DNA from: Kalmusia sp. IMI 367209
Taxonomy: Eukaryota > Ascomycota > Dothideomycetes > Pleosporales > Didymosphaeriaceae
DNA length: 64,000 nt
Reading direction: 5' to 3'
NCBI GenBank assembly: GCA_027946365.1
Contig: JAPEUQ010000013.1
Span: 310,001-374,000, forward strand
A program made the translations under genes and the position numbers. The notes under the pieces were generated by a model, which worked only from the letters and a program-made list of their open reading frames with translations, had not been told where the DNA came from and made no database searches. Below, one piece after another: positions 35,586 through 47,552 of the stretch. Every line of letters starts with the position of its first letter. Positions within the stretch are counted from its first letter, which is position 1.

Positions 35586-36168
35586 TTATATCTTCGTAAA
35601 TATTGTGTGTGCTGCATCACTCATTTCTTGCCCTTCTTTTTCTTCTTCCGCCCCCACCGCCCGCCTTCGGCTCCGCTGGTACCCGCCCATCTTCACATCC
35701 TCGTCCTCCTTAAGCTTCGGTGTCGAAACGCCCGTTCCCTCAACAGGTGCACTGAGGTCCTCGTCCGCCTCCGGTAATGCCGCCATGTGCCTCCCTAACC
35801 GCCCCAAGCTGCCAATAAGTCTGCCAACTTCTGCCGCCTTCGTTGTCTCATACTGCAAGCATGTGCCCGACTTCGCGTCGTACGTCTTAAGCGTGAACGT
35901 TGCCGTTGGCTCCTCAGCATTCGGAAGCTCCGAGGATGGCCGTGAAGGATCGGCGGGTCTAGCGGCTCTCTTCTCGAGGTATTTTTGGTGCTTCTTAATC
36001 TTGCGCGCGTTTGGCTTAAGCACAGTGTATTTGGAGGTTATGTGTGTCTATGAATAGTTAATAATGGCTCGTAAATTTGCTACTTTGGTGGCATACTGTA
36101 GTCGGTCGGGCTTTGAGCAGCAAGGTCGATTGTTCGTACCATTCTGCACTTGTCTTGAGGTACGGCAT
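35586..36168 (-). CDS. SRP21: Signal recognition particle subunit SRP21 (SRP9 homologue)
   Basis: SRP21 is the fungal counterpart of SRP9 and binds the Alu domain of SRP RNA in co-translational targeting. Exons are complement(35586..36047, 36097..36168), 177 aa, with a 49-nt intron (GTATGC/TAG). The N-terminus MPYLKTSAEWYEQSTLLLKA and the joined RPTTTHITSKYTVLKP are characteristic. A charged insert follows (KIKKHQKYLEK), then TFTLKTYDAKSGTCLQYETT, which is the second half of the SRP9 fold, ending KAAEVGRLIGSLGRLGRHMA. The C-terminal tail is Arg/Glu-rich and disordered, as usual in fungi. It is divergent to the DUF1308 gene. Confidence 0.88.
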
Positions 36169-36623
36169 CGTCAATCGCTGGGGTATCGCAACGTTGGTGT
36201 ACAGCCGGCAGTGTGGAGTAACTTTCGGCGGGGTGCCGGAAGATTGGTCGGCCCGGTCACGCCCTTCTGCTCTTGGTATTTCACCGGGTTTTAATCAGCT
36301 TGAAGGTGCAGCATTTTGACGATTTGTTATTCGTAGCATTGCATCGGCGTTTGCAGGGATTAGGCAGTCGCACTTGGTAGAAGTTTCCAGGCATCTAAAG
36401 CAAGCAGGCGTGGACGAACGACCTCCTGTAACTTTCTCCTCTCTGACTCAAGCTTGAAAAAGAAACACGGAAGTCTTCATAAGATCTTGAAGCACATCCT
36501 GAAAATACATTCATTCACAACAAGACTATAACGGCATATCTTTGAAGTTTCGTCTGGCGACTAGAGACCGTCGTGGGTATTGTCACTCCAGCTGTCCTTC
36601 GAGGGCAAAACTCCCAGAACAAC
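36169..36623. promoter_or_regulatory. Divergent promoter region SRP21 / DUF1308
   Basis: There are 455 bp between two divergent starts. No distinctive motif is seen. Confidence 0.5.
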
Positions 36624-38405
36624 ATGGCCGAATCATTATCTGCCGGTATTCATGGGATGAATCTCGATGGACCAGATATCGATGACCTGATCGAAAGGTG
36701 CAAGACTCTAAATGGAGAAGTTGAGCAGTATCGCTCCGCTGTAGACGTTAGCCAACAGCAGGCCAAAATACCCTGTCCAGTGGAATGTAAGTAGAACCCT
36801 GGTACATCATGGGTATCTCAGCCAATCCGTCTTGGACCTACTGTAGATACATCATGCATGAAGTTACCACAACATAAATTACGGAAGCGTCTTGTCTCCG
36901 AAATTCTATCTTAGAATTATAGACGAGGCACTCACGTATCTCTCTTCTTTCTAAGGAACTACACTGACTGTTTTCGGATTTAGATCGCACCTTACGGAAC
37001 GACTTTAGAAATGAGCTCTCTTTCCTTCTCAAACTCAAAAGCTCAAATCACTCGCCAGAGAAAGCACGTCATTACGCCGTATCTTCGAATCTCCTATACT
37101 ACGAGGCACTATGGGCAGCAGCCAAACGATCCTCAGGCCTCCTCGCTTTCCGAAAGTACTTCTTCTGGAACCGACAGAAAGAAGGCAACAGCACGAAGGG
37201 CATCAGTCTTTCGAAAGGGGCTCAGACCAAGGGAAAGAGCTCTGCCCTAGTAGACATCGTGGCTGCAGATGGTCTGGAGTGGATACGCGTCTCTACCACC
37301 TCCGAGAAACGTTTACTGTTTGACCTCGCAAAGCTGGGTTGGCAAAACGACTCCGACTCCGATGAAGATATGGCCGATGAGGCTCCGACTAATTGGGAAG
37401 ACGAGGATGATGATGATCAAGTTGATATTGTCAAAAATGCCCGCGAACTTGCTCGTGCGGCGCGGGCGAATCCCATGCGAGGCCATGCACCCAAGGTGCG
37501 GTTCATACTCACTCGAATAATATCGGGGAAGCTCAAAGAGGTGGATATGGTCTTGGACAAGATGAGGGCAGTCGGCGTGATAGTACAGTGCGCCAACGAG
37601 ATACCGGACACTCCATCGTTGGCAGACGCACTGCCAAATCTCCTGGTGGATCGCTCTAGGACGCTCTCCGATACACTCAACATCGACTGTACCATCCTCC
37701 TCGCCCTGATATCCGATATTTCGCATACGGAGTGTCCTATCCTGGACTGGTATCCTGGAGAGGTACGTAACAAATGTCCAGTGCACCAGCAACACCTCCT
37801 CCCTATCCAGTGATTCGACAGTACACCATGATTCTATTCAAATCCAGCTGACCCATCCCCCCCAGGTCCGAGCCCAAATCCTCGAAGAGCAAAAAGAAAA
37901 GCTCCTCCCAACGCACCTCTACCCAGCCATCTCCTCGCACCCGATGATCTGCACTTCCGAAGCCGCCGCACAAATGAACCTCATCGTCGACACGCTCGCC
38001 ACCGACACGGAGAAAACGCGCGCAAACCTCCTCCTCGCGCAGCGCACCCACCAAGACGTCGCCCCCGCCGCCCTCCTCGCAGAATGGCACTCGCTCTCCG
38101 ACCACGCGGCCCCGCCCGCCTTCCGCCTCCCCATCCGCGTCGAGCCCAGCGACGTCGAGCACCGCGTGCACGAGCTGCCTGCCGTCGCGCAGAAGATGAT
38201 GGGCGAGCTGGGTCCGCTGAACAGCGCCATCTTCTTCTACGGGTGGGCGACGGGGTTGACGACGTTGAGCTCGAATCGCGCGAGGGCGCGGCAGATTGAG
38301 CGGTTTATCAATGAGAGTGGGCTGGAGGATGGGGAGGCTGGGCCGCATGTTTGGCTTTGTGGCGAGAGTCGCAGTTTGATTGCGAAGCATGGGCGGCGGA
38401 AGTAA
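36624..38405 (+). CDS. DUF1308 (C7orf25-like) protein, 493 aa
   Basis: Exons 36624..36786, 36984..37762 and 37866..38405 hold frame throughout. Introns are 197 and 103 nt, long for this window, with GTAAGT and GTACGT donors. The N-terminal helical part contains YRTLRNDFRNELSFLLKLK. The middle contains HYAVSSNLLYYEALWAAAKR, DIVAADGLEWIRVST and an acidic stretch DSDSDEDMADEAP. The C-terminal DUF1308 region includes LNIDCTILLALISDISHTEC, HPMICTSEAAAQMNLIVDTL and NSAIFFYGWATGLTTLSSN. The family is conserved from fungi to animals; its function is not established. GC rises sharply in the last exon compared with the first two. Confidence 0.87.
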
Positions 38406-40009
38406 GGGGGTTTGGCGTGTACTGTGCTGGATTGGGAATTTGTGCATTGTTCTGGCAGGAGGCACTGTGGGATACACGATTCAATGCATACGATGTGGTT
38501 CGAATCACTTCTGGGTACATGATATACATGATCGACTGGTTCTGTACATGAGCGTTCATCCTGTGAGCGTAGACTATGAGAACATCCAGGCACACCGGAC
38601 GCGAGCCATGTCTCAAGCTCCAAACTGAAGTTTATGGTCAACATGAGAAATGATGGGGACCTGCGTTTCTACCTAGTCCAACGGCTTAAACCACATTGTA
38701 CGTAAACGAGAGACAATTGACGCGGCCGCCTCCGGCCACCAACGATCCCAGCCGTTGATAGAAAGGATATTCTAGATCTCTTTCTCTGTATCTCATTCCC
38801 GCTCTTCAAATGCCTATGCTATGCCAAATCGGGCATGTGTAAACATACAGTCTATGCACTCTAGTTCTCTGGAGCTTGTGCCCGATGCGGAAGGAGATGT
38901 AGCGATGTAATGATCATTGGAATATTCCTTGTTATCACTTAGTTGGTTGAAACGATGGGAGGGAGCAAGAATGGAAATTGCTATCCCACACACAGGTGAG
39001 CAGTTTGATCTATATCGACCGATATGCATGTACACTCGCGTTGAGCTCTTCTTCTATCCCATCCTCCGACCCTCCTCGCACCCAAATTAAAGAAACCAAC
39101 ATTTCATGCCGTGACACGGTGGTACTCCTATCCCAAATGCAAATGCCCAGATCCCAAAAGTGCACCGATCGCTCGCTAAACGAACACAAATGAGAAAAAT
39201 ACATGCGCGATATGCATGCCCTATGCAAGTATGACTGTTTCCCCGCACAGCAATGCAATATGCGCGCCCCTTGACAACAAAAGAAAAAAAATCTGCAGCG
39301 TGCGATGGAAAAACACCGATCAGCTCTTGACCGACATTTGGAGTATGACTCCCCGCGAAATTCTACACCGTCTTTCTGCGCCCTCCCCCCCACCTTCTCT
39401 ACCCCAAATTCCAAAAACCTGCTCGCCCCGTACTCGGATCAGAAATGCCTCTCTTTCTCTAGTCTCTTCTCTATCCACCTTCTAGAATGGTACCCACGAT
39501 TACGATAGTGCGGAATAGTATCCGAGCGACTGGTTTTACTCGATAAGATTGTGTTAGCGGAGCCTTCGGCCGACGCGACGCCGGGGCTTCCCGCGCTGGC
39601 GAAACGCATGCAGCCAAGCGCGATGCAGGAACAAGCAAGTCGGAAATGTGCGATGCCATCGCCATCTGGCGTTTCGGAAGTCGGAACTTGGGTGGCAGGG
39701 TATCGCTGCGCTGGCACCCGTCCTGCGAAAATATTTCTTTGCAGCCGGAGAACGATAGGCCGTTCCAAGGTCATCTGGGTCATGGTAATTCGCTGCGCTA
39801 GTGGAGACAAAGAGAAGCGCCGAAATCAGGTATTCCGAGGAGGTGGTGGTCGCATGATCGCCTTCAGGGTACGCGCTAGAAGTGACGTTGATGGCTCCCC
39901 ATGCTTGAACGCATTGTGATGTGGTCCCGCGTCAGTTGCGAAAACAAGGCTTCCCCCACCAACGGCTTCGCTTCGGCGGAAAAGCTGCACGTCTGCCCAA
40001 CTCTTTGCA
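38406..40009. other. Intergenic between convergent genes, nothing recognised
   Basis: This holds the 3' UTRs from both sides and short frames of no clear character. A GGTTCGAATC element near 38500 looks like a tRNA T-loop but has no tRNA around it. Confidence 0.5.
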
Positions 40010-41509
40010 CTACATTTCCTCTGCGAGAACCGCAACCCACCTGTCCGGCACGCGGCTTTCGTTGTCGTTTCCCGGATTGGAAGGTAATTTGCTGGAACCA
40101 AATTTCCTTGGCGGAAGCCAGATACGCGCCTTGCCGACGGCCTTCGCATCGAGCTTGCCGACCCGCCGCATGTTCATCTCGAGGACGATGACACGGAGGA
40201 AATCGCTGTTCTCTCTGGGCTCGCGCTGGCGGACGCTCGAGGGAGGAGACTGGGCGCGGCCGGCTTCTGAGAGGGGGTCACCTGTCTTTCGTCGGCGGTT
40301 GGAGGATCGATTTCGGCGCTCGTACGTCTGCATCTGGATCATGGGTGCCGAGTCGTCTTCTTCCACGTCCATCATGAGAGCTTCGTGAAGTTGCATTGAT
40401 AATTCTGTTGGAGAGACTGGTGTAGGTGGCGGATTTAGATAGCGGCGTAGTTCTGCTGACGGTAGTCCTTGCATGCTTTTCGGTCGCATCTCGCTGGTGA
40501 ATCGTGGTGATAATAGTGATCTTGTGAGTAAGTCGTCTGGCGGAACGCTAGGTGCTGTGAAGTTGGAGAAGGATTTGGCTGCCGATTTGAGTGCTTGCAA
40601 GGACGCGGTGAGATTCGATTTGAACGACTTGAACCTCTCAGAAGATACGGCGGGCGGCGTGATGATGTCCGGAATCTCGAGGTTCGCAATGTCTTCGCAG
40701 TCGTCGGGACTGAAATGCAGTAACGGGTGATCCAGGATGCAGTCTTCCTTTGGTGGTGATGATACAATCTTCTCGCGGCGGTCCGGTGACGGTCTTCGAT
40801 ACGACTCTGGGGTACTCAGATCGTCCCAATTTGAGGCAAACGAGGGAGTATCGTGATCCAGAGACGGTGGTATCGTAGATAATAGCGAGTCGCTTGAAAT
40901 GGACCGAGATGTGATAGACGACCGTGCGAAATCCTTCTCCTGCTCCATGCTCGCCAGGCTGCCATACTCCTCCTCCGACTCATCCACACGTCCCAAAAGC
41001 AGATCCAACGGCGACCCGATGACTGATGCGGGCAACTCGGAGTCGTCTTGCTTCCACTCCTGGATCAGCTCGTCCATGGATATCCTCCTGTCCCTCGTGG
41101 AGCCCTTGCGGCGGCGCGGCGGCATCTTGGGGATGGCGGTGACAGCAAGCAGCGCGGCAACGGCTGGCGGGATGGCATCAGGGTTGTGTTTCTTTGGGGC
41201 GTGGTGCGGCCTGCCACCATTGTGGCCTCTGACTTTCACGGTCTGCGTCGCGGTGGCCGTTCCTGTGCGGGCAGGTGTACGAGGCGGGATGACAACCGGC
41301 TTCGAGTGCATGGGCGCGGCAGGCGTCACTCGTTTGGATTCCGGGCTGCGCGCACGCTCATCCCTTACTTCTACACTCTTGACGCGCATCGGTTTGGGAG
41401 ACATGGATGCTGTCCTGTGTGGTGACCGGGCTCCCATCTTCTCTGATCTCCGTTGCGGCGACGGCGGCGGCGACTGGAGGAGAAAAGGGTACGACCTTGG
41501 CACCATCAT
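40010..41509 (-). CDS. Disordered conserved fungal protein, 499 aa
   Basis: This intronless frame runs from ATGATG at 41509. It is rich in Ser, Pro and Arg. Notable pieces are an N-terminal basic region with many SP/TP sites (candidate CDK or MAPK targets), AAVAALLAVTAIPKMPPRRRK, an RRISMDELIQEWKQDD helix, an acidic DESEEEYGS stretch, and a C-terminal block SDFLRVIVLEMNMRRVGKLD, then AVGKARIWLPPRK, that looks conserved and folded. I recognise no domain. The length with a structured C-terminus supports a real gene. A very similar protein in related species would confirm it. Confidence 0.72.
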   Translation of the reverse strand: MMVPRSYPFLLQSPPPSPQRRSEKMGARSPHRTASMSPKPMRVKSVEVRDERARSPESKRVTPAAPMHSKPVVIPPRTPARTGTATATQTVKVRGHNGGRPHHAPKKHNPDAIPPAVAALLAVTAIPKMPPRRRKGSTRDRRISMDELIQEWKQDDSELPASVIGSPLDLLLGRVDESEEEYGSLASMEQEKDFARSSITSRSISSDSLLSTIPPSLDHDTPSFASNWDDLSTPESYRRPSPDRREKIVSSPPKEDCILDHPLLHFSPDDCEDIANLEIPDIITPPAVSSERFKSFKSNLTASLQALKSAAKSFSNFTAPSVPPDDLLTRSLLSPRFTSEMRPKSMQGLPSAELRRYLNPPPTPVSPTELSMQLHEALMMDVEEDDSAPMIQMQTYERRNRSSNRRRKTGDPLSEAGRAQSPPSSVRQREPRENSDFLRVIVLEMNMRRVGKLDAKAVGKARIWLPPRKFGSSKLPSNPGNDNESRVPDRWVAVLAEEM

Positions 41510-44500
41510 TGCGGCCGAGGGTGTCTTTTTGACAAGCGGAAGCGGCCTGGCCAGAAATGGAGTCGCGGATCCGGCGTGACGTTGGTCGGCTGCGAGGCCG
41601 AACGTTTTACGTTATTGCTAAGGCGGGATTGGACAGCAGGCGTAGGGGCACGTTGTCGAGTTAACATGGAGCTGCAGGGAGCTGGCTCGCCGAGACCCGC
41701 CGTGCCTGAATGGAAGTATGTTTTTGATTATAGGAAGTAGTTGCGCAGCGAAAGGTGTGAGCGGTGTTGTGAGGATAAGGTTGCAAGGGCGTGTAGGGTG
41801 GGTGCAAGTGTGAGTGAACAGGTAGGCGGCGATAAGGACTGATGACCTCAAGGGTTGCCGTCGGAGGGCTTCCGCTGATAAAGGTTTGAGACGGCCACAC
41901 CCGCGCACACTGTCGCGTGGGCGGCCGGTCTGGCACACACGACCAACCCTCCTGCGAGCCGTGACACTGCGCCTGCGCCGAGTCGAAGCCCAGGCACACC
42001 GACAGATCCCAGCTGAAAGCGCGCGAGATGACTGCCTGGCCGTGAAACGTCCACGTTGCCTGCTCGCTCGCCGCCGCCGCCGCCGCCCGCCCGCCGGCTT
42101 CTTCGTTAGACAGACACACCCATGTCGCCGCTCAGTGCGCATCATCATCATCATCCTCTCCGTCGGCACGCAGCGACGCTCCTAATCGGGCTTCGATCTG
42201 GCAGCTGTGCCGATTGGCCTCCCGCCACCTCCGCGATTCAGCTCGCAGGGCTGAAGAGCCCCCACGGTGCGACTAATTCGCTATCGCCCGTTACAAACCA
42301 AAAATCAGCTTCCACAAGCATGCGGCTGTCCAACACCCCCTCGGTCCAGATGCCATGGCCATGAGACAGAGTGTCCGGTCCCCGCGTTTGCTCATTAATA
42401 ACACACGGAGCTGCAGTCGTGCGAATCCCCAGGAGCTGGCATCGGCCTGTGAAAGCACAGAAGCTTATCGCGACCAACTGCATGCATGCACTGCTGTCGT
42501 GCAGCGCCACACCACCAATCTTGCCCTTGCCCTGCATATCCGCGAGTACCCCACAGCAAGCTTGTACGTGTTGGGCCTCTGAGTCCGCACTGTCTCATGG
42601 CCCCCCGTCCAGGGAACAACCGCCATAGCCGTGCGCGCTTCCTTTGTGGAGTCCCCACACAAACTATAATGAATGAACAGGAACTGATAAGCATTGTCAC
42701 GTTGATGATTTGTTCGGACCTCGCCAGCTTGTCGAACACGTGTCCACGATTGCACAAAGGATCCTACGCGCTAACACATATTGTGTTTTTAAGCCATCGA
42801 AAATGCTAAGCATGAGCCTTCTTATCCTAAAGCAACTATTTAGATTTATTCGTGGCAAATCAATTACCTCAAGAGTCACTCTCACCGGCCTCGGGCTGGA
42901 ATATATCCACCTCTCGTCGATGATCGACTTTTTTGGAGAGTTGCACTCGATACGCGACGTCACCCATCCGTTCAATAAGCATCAGACTAAGAGTAAACCG
43001 ATGAGTCTTTCAGAGCAGTGAATTCCAACTCGCGTGGCTTGCCCCTTCTCCAGCTCCGATCGAGCGGCAACTTGCACACCTCGCCGATAGTATTCCACAC
43101 AGTGAAGATGTGTTTCATTCCACCATGTTACTCGTGAATAACGATTACGGGTTCCTTGTCAACAGCCATAAAAGCAGACCTCGTCCAAAGGATAATGTAT
43201 TGATCGTATGTGTCCTGCAAGGCAGCCTAGCTCGTCGTGTCGGTGCGGCTGCTAGCCAACCAACCCTGGTCATACGCATTCATCCACCCATCATATGCTC
43301 CGAGGAAGGACTGGCCGATGCCCTCGAGAGTGCCTTGATTTGGTGAAGGCACCGACAACCTCGTCTTGGTCACGTAGCGAGACAAAACCATCGAAATTGA
43401 ACACCGACTGCTTCAGTGATACTGGCTGCTTGATGCCTCTCTAGCCCTGCCCACGACCGCGAGGGACATCTCGTTCGCCGTGGTAGCGGGAAACAGTCTT
43501 CGGAGTGCCAGCTCAGCGCCCTTAGAAAGCAGGATACCGGGAGGCCCCATCGGAACGGACCGAGCTGCTTGGGAGAGGAAGCCACAACGTGGTATGCTTT
43601 GAGAGGGACAAGAGGCCGTGATAAACCTTTATGCAGTATCAAGTTCGCAAAGCGTATGCGAAAGAACATTGGACTATGGTCTCCCTGCTTGCGTAGTTTG
43701 CATGCAGATGGTGTCTGTCATCAGGCTGAGGATCTCCCTTCCACATGAAGCACTGTGATGATACCGTAAGATAGCTACGATTCTAAGCACCCGAATTGCG
43801 CCACACATCTCAGCCTGGCGGTTGGCCACACAGGAAAGACAATCACGAAGAGTAATGCATATGCAGTAATGAATCTTTCCATTCAGTCCGTCCTAGACTT
43901 CATCAGTCCTAGTAGTACAGCCGCTCGCGCAGTCGTCTTTCCGCCCACCAATACCAAAATGGTAGAGCAACACCAACACAAGTCCGCCGTCTGAGTTGCA
44001 ATCACAAAAACCAATATGACTACCCCCGCCATACGCCTGATTAACGCCAGTCCACAAAAGGATGTTTTAGAGAAGATGTAAAGTTGTTCTGTAGAAGGAG
44101 AAAGAAGCAGGACCTGCTGCCGCTCCCGCAGACCGGCGGTCAAAGAGATGATGGCACCCGCGAAGCCATATAAGATATGACTGGCCGATAACATGTACAT
44201 TGGCGCTCAAAAGCTAAGCCCTTGCCGCTTCTGTCCATGCGCGTGGCGAATCTCCCGACCAGTCGTGCAGGGGGGATGAATGAAATTTTTCTTGAATGAC
44301 GCGCCCGCCCGATGTCTTTACAATGAATTACAGAGAAGCAAATCAAGGAACAAGGTAAAGTTGAAAGCCTTTCACAGATGCGTGGAAAGATGACATGTGG
44401 CCGTGAGTCGTCAATGCAGAATCCTGGAAGACATTCCGGCGTATCCAAAAAGGGAGACAAGGAACATCGTTCAAGACGTGGCACATCAAACGTGACAAGA

Positions 44501-44575
44501 CTATGACGACGTGAATCGAAGCCGCTAGTAGTAGTTCGGGATCTCTGGAGTAGCTTCAGAGGGTTCACGCTTCTC
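41510..44575. other. 3 kb gene-poor stretch
   Basis: The left part is the 5' region of the minus-strand gene at 41509, including a CATCATCATCATCATC run near 42138. From 42650 to 44200 there are only short frames. One (43110-43346) ends in TLVIRIHPPIICSEEGLADA and faintly resembles the end of a class III aminotransferase; I do not call it. Confidence 0.45.
43883..44200 (-). CDS. Possible small membrane protein, 105 aa
   Basis: This ATG-initiated frame has two or three hydrophobic stretches (ILYGFAGAIISLTAGL; GVVILVFVIATQ; STILVLVGG). It lies directly beyond the 3' end of ASE1 on the same strand. It shows no family motif and could be chance or a relic. Confidence 0.25.
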   Translation of the reverse strand: MYMLSASHILYGFAGAIISLTAGLRERQQVLLLSPSTEQLYIFSKTSFCGLALIRRMAGVVILVFVIATQTADLCWCCSTILVLVGGKTTARAAVLLGLMKSRTD

Positions 44576-46921
44576 CTAGTAGACGTCTCCGTCGTCGGTC
44601 CACCCACACTCGCTGCCCTCCATTGCACGCACCATCTGGCCGCCTTCTTCGACCATATAGTCACCGTCCACAGCGCGGACACTCCTCAGCTTCTTGCCGT
44701 GCACCCCACGGGGCGACGCGGCGTGTCCGCCCTCCGGTGTGAATCGTTTGTTCCGAGCAGCCGCCTGTCGATACTTATACAAGTCGATATCGCGCTCCGG
44801 TGGATCATCTGATTGCTCGCTAAACGTTTCCCAGTTCTCAGATCCAGACTGCATCGTCACTCCAGTTCCAGTCGACGATGTTTGTGATATTTGTCTGCTA
44901 CCTGCCGGTGGCGGTACATACTGAGGTGTATATGCTGAGCGCATAGTCTGTGACATAAATGTGCGGTCGTCGTATGGATCCTCGGGGGGTACGTGACGCA
45001 CAATGCTCTCGCTCCGGTCGCCGCGGCTGAATTCAAAGCGGTTTGAAGGTGTCGCCATTGTATCTGGAGGAACGAACAAGTCCTTCATTCTTGGAGGAGG
45101 CGCCATCGGCGGAGGCATCTTTCGAATTGTTGAGTCTTCACCTCGCGGTGGAGGAGCTTTCCGCTCGGGGGAGTTGCCGCCGTGTGGCATTGTCTTCAAA
45201 GGAGCACGTGCTGGGATCTTTGACGGACTCTTCGGTCCTGCGGATGCGGACATGACTGAACTATTAAGAGGATTGCGCCCCATGGTACTGGCACTGAAAT
45301 TGGATGCGGGGGTTTTTGCTCGGCTGGGAGGTGGTCCGCGTACTGTACCAGGTCGAGTAGGTGGCGCGGACTTGGGTGCTTGCTTCATGGGCATCGGTGC
45401 TGCAGATGGGGTTTTTGCTCGTGGCGGTGGAGCTTTAGAGGCACAAGCATACAGCTCGTCCAGGTACCGCTCTCCAAGAACCAGGAAAGGCCGGCCATAC
45501 TCATCCTCCCATCTCTCGAGCGTCTGCTTCAGCTCAGCCTCAATCTTAGGCAGTTCCTTTGCGATACGTTTCCGCATCTTCTCTTCTCGTAGAAGTTTTC
45601 CTGGATCACGCCGCTCGCCCTTCTGTCCCCTCGCCATCAAACGAGACGCATCCTGACTTGATGCTTGGAGATCGTCACGCTCCTTAACAAGCTCACGGTG
45701 TCGGTCAATCTTTTGAAGGATTGGTAATCGTTGTTCCTTCAGTGCTTCTAGACGGGTAATCTCAGCTTCGTGCGCTGACAGAAGAGCATCAGTGCAGACT
45801 TCGGAGAAAGCAGGGGTGAAGTCGAGCATCTCTTCCTCGGAGAAGTATAGCGAGTCCCAAAGATCTTGAAGTCTAACTCGTGCTTCCTCGACGAACACGT
45901 GTAGGTTTTGGCGTTTCAGCTCGTTCAACCTAGCCAGCTCGTCCTCGAATTCGTTAATAGTGCGTAAGCCACAGCCGCGGTTGTTAGCCAAAAACTGCTT
46001 GCGCTCATGCTGCTCGATGCCAAGTCGATCCCACAGATCCTCGATGGTGGAACGCAATTGCCCTAATCGTCGCTCGCGTCCACGTTTCTCCTCAACTAGT
46101 CGCTCCTTCTTCGCTTTGAGCTCAGCAATGTCCTCCTTGTGCAGACCAAGCTGCTCCGGCGCCTCACGATAGTACTTGACGACAGACGTGTCCGTCTGGG
46201 CTTGCGGCGTGCCTAGCTCTGCCCATAATTGGATCATTTCCTGGCATACCACTTGAACGGTGTTCAAGCGCCGATTGTATTCTTCGTATACGCGAGAGAA
46301 CTCGGCGTCGAGCGAGGCAACGTACGATGGTGAGATGTCGAAGGACGGTGATATGGTAGCGTTCGGCGCGGTGGGCGGTAGCTTGATCTGGACAAAGTCT
46401 CCGTCCAGGTGTGATGCGTATGATTCAAGGGCTTCTGCGAGTTCTTGTGGCGGGTCAGTACAAATCGATGGAAGAGCATTCGGATACCATACTTCTCACT
46501 TGCTCGAAGCGCTCTCGATGCAATTTGCTGACCGTGCTGTACCGCTCCTTCAGCTCCTTCAAGCAACGCGTCAAAGGGTAGGCGACTTCTAGGCCGTCCT
46601 CCACCTCGTAGTTTGGGTTAGGCTTGTTGTCATCCAGCGAGGCCTGCATTTGCCGGATAGTCTTGATCAGACGATGCGCCTCCTCTGTCATTTCGTGCTT
46701 CTCGTTCGTCGTCTGCTTAAGCTGACTGTGGAGCGTGTCCGACAAGGCGGAGAACAGCTGTAAACCATATGAGCATTTCTATCTATTGTCACTGTACTTT
46801 GTTGGCTTACCTCGGCCTCGCGAGTGTCGCGCTCATGGCTTGCGACACCGATCTCATCATACAGGCCGTGGAGCTGCCCGATGATGGTGGTGACTTGCTG
46901 GGCCAGGTAGCTCGTGTCCAT
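44576..46921 (-). CDS. ASE1: Microtubule bundling protein Ase1/PRC1/MAP65
   Basis: Ase1 cross-links antiparallel microtubules at the spindle midzone. Exons are complement(44576..46443, 46493..46757, 46811..46921), 747 aa. The N-terminal dimerisation rod begins MDTSYLAQQVTTIIGQLHGL and contains long heptad-rich helices (DTLHSQLKQTTNEKHEMTEE; ERYSTVSKLHRERFEQVRK). The conserved spectrin-like microtubule-binding region follows (EDLWDRLGIEQHERKQFL, LQDLWDSLYFSEEEMLDF, ELVKERDDLQ, EKMRKRIAKELPKIEAELKQ, WEDEYGRPFLVLGERYLDEL). The C-terminal 280 residues are Pro/Arg/Ser-rich with many TP/SP sites, as expected for CDK control. The second intron ends in AAG at 46444. A CAG nine nt later also keeps frame but deletes LAE from a normally conserved LxEALESY. 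Confidence 0.93.
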
Positions 46922-47552
46922 AGTGACTGATGAGCCTCCCGGCAGCCTATCTCACGATGTCAAGGCGCATGCACGAATGATCTGCGTGCAGGTGGGGGAG
47001 CAGCTCAAGCGAGGAATGTATGCGTGGTGTCGTGGCAGGCGCGGGCTTGCGGGTCGCAGGATGCAAGCAAAAGAGCGGAGCCGCGCACCTCGAGTCTCGT
47101 AATGGAGGAAATGAGAAGTCGAGTGTTTGTGCGGAGGCGGAGGGTGATGCAATGTTGGAGATGGCTTGAGGTCTTGATGGCGGCCGGGCCTAGTATCAGC
47201 CGTTTATTTTGGGATGCTGGTTGCTGGGGTGACAGCCGCGTCAACACCAACGCCGGATCACGAGAACGCTTGTTTCACGTCAATTATCGCCCGATCGCTC
47301 AACGGCCTATTAATTCCCCTCCATCTGCAACCAAGCAAGGAAATGCAGTTGCACGGCGCGGCAGGCGGCAATTTGTTTGCGGCTCCCCACGTGTGCATAT
47401 GCAAGGTATCGTTTACTGTCTCAACAACATACACAAATCGTCAAGCAGTACCCAACGGCGCACGCAGCACACATTGGACACAGACATGGAGTGCACAAAC
47501 CTTGATCGACTAGACTACGATCTACTGTAAGACATCTGTGCTAGTAGTGGAG
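46922..47552. other. Promoter of ASE1 and 3' region of the esterase
   Basis: This is a 631 bp tandem intergenic region. No gene is seen. Confidence 0.5.

Noticed and set aside
38490..38515. tRNA-like GGTTCGAATC
   Set aside because: The T-loop-like motif stands alone: no acceptor stem, anticodon arm or D-arm of matching length around it.
41618..42169. 183-aa minus-strand frame upstream of the 499-aa gene
   Set aside because: Arg/Thr/Ser-rich translation of a repetitive GC-rich leader; no folded segment.
43110..43346. Frame ending TLVIRIHPPIICSEEGLADA
   Set aside because: It faintly recalls the C-terminus of a class III aminotransferase, but no other part of such an enzyme is present.
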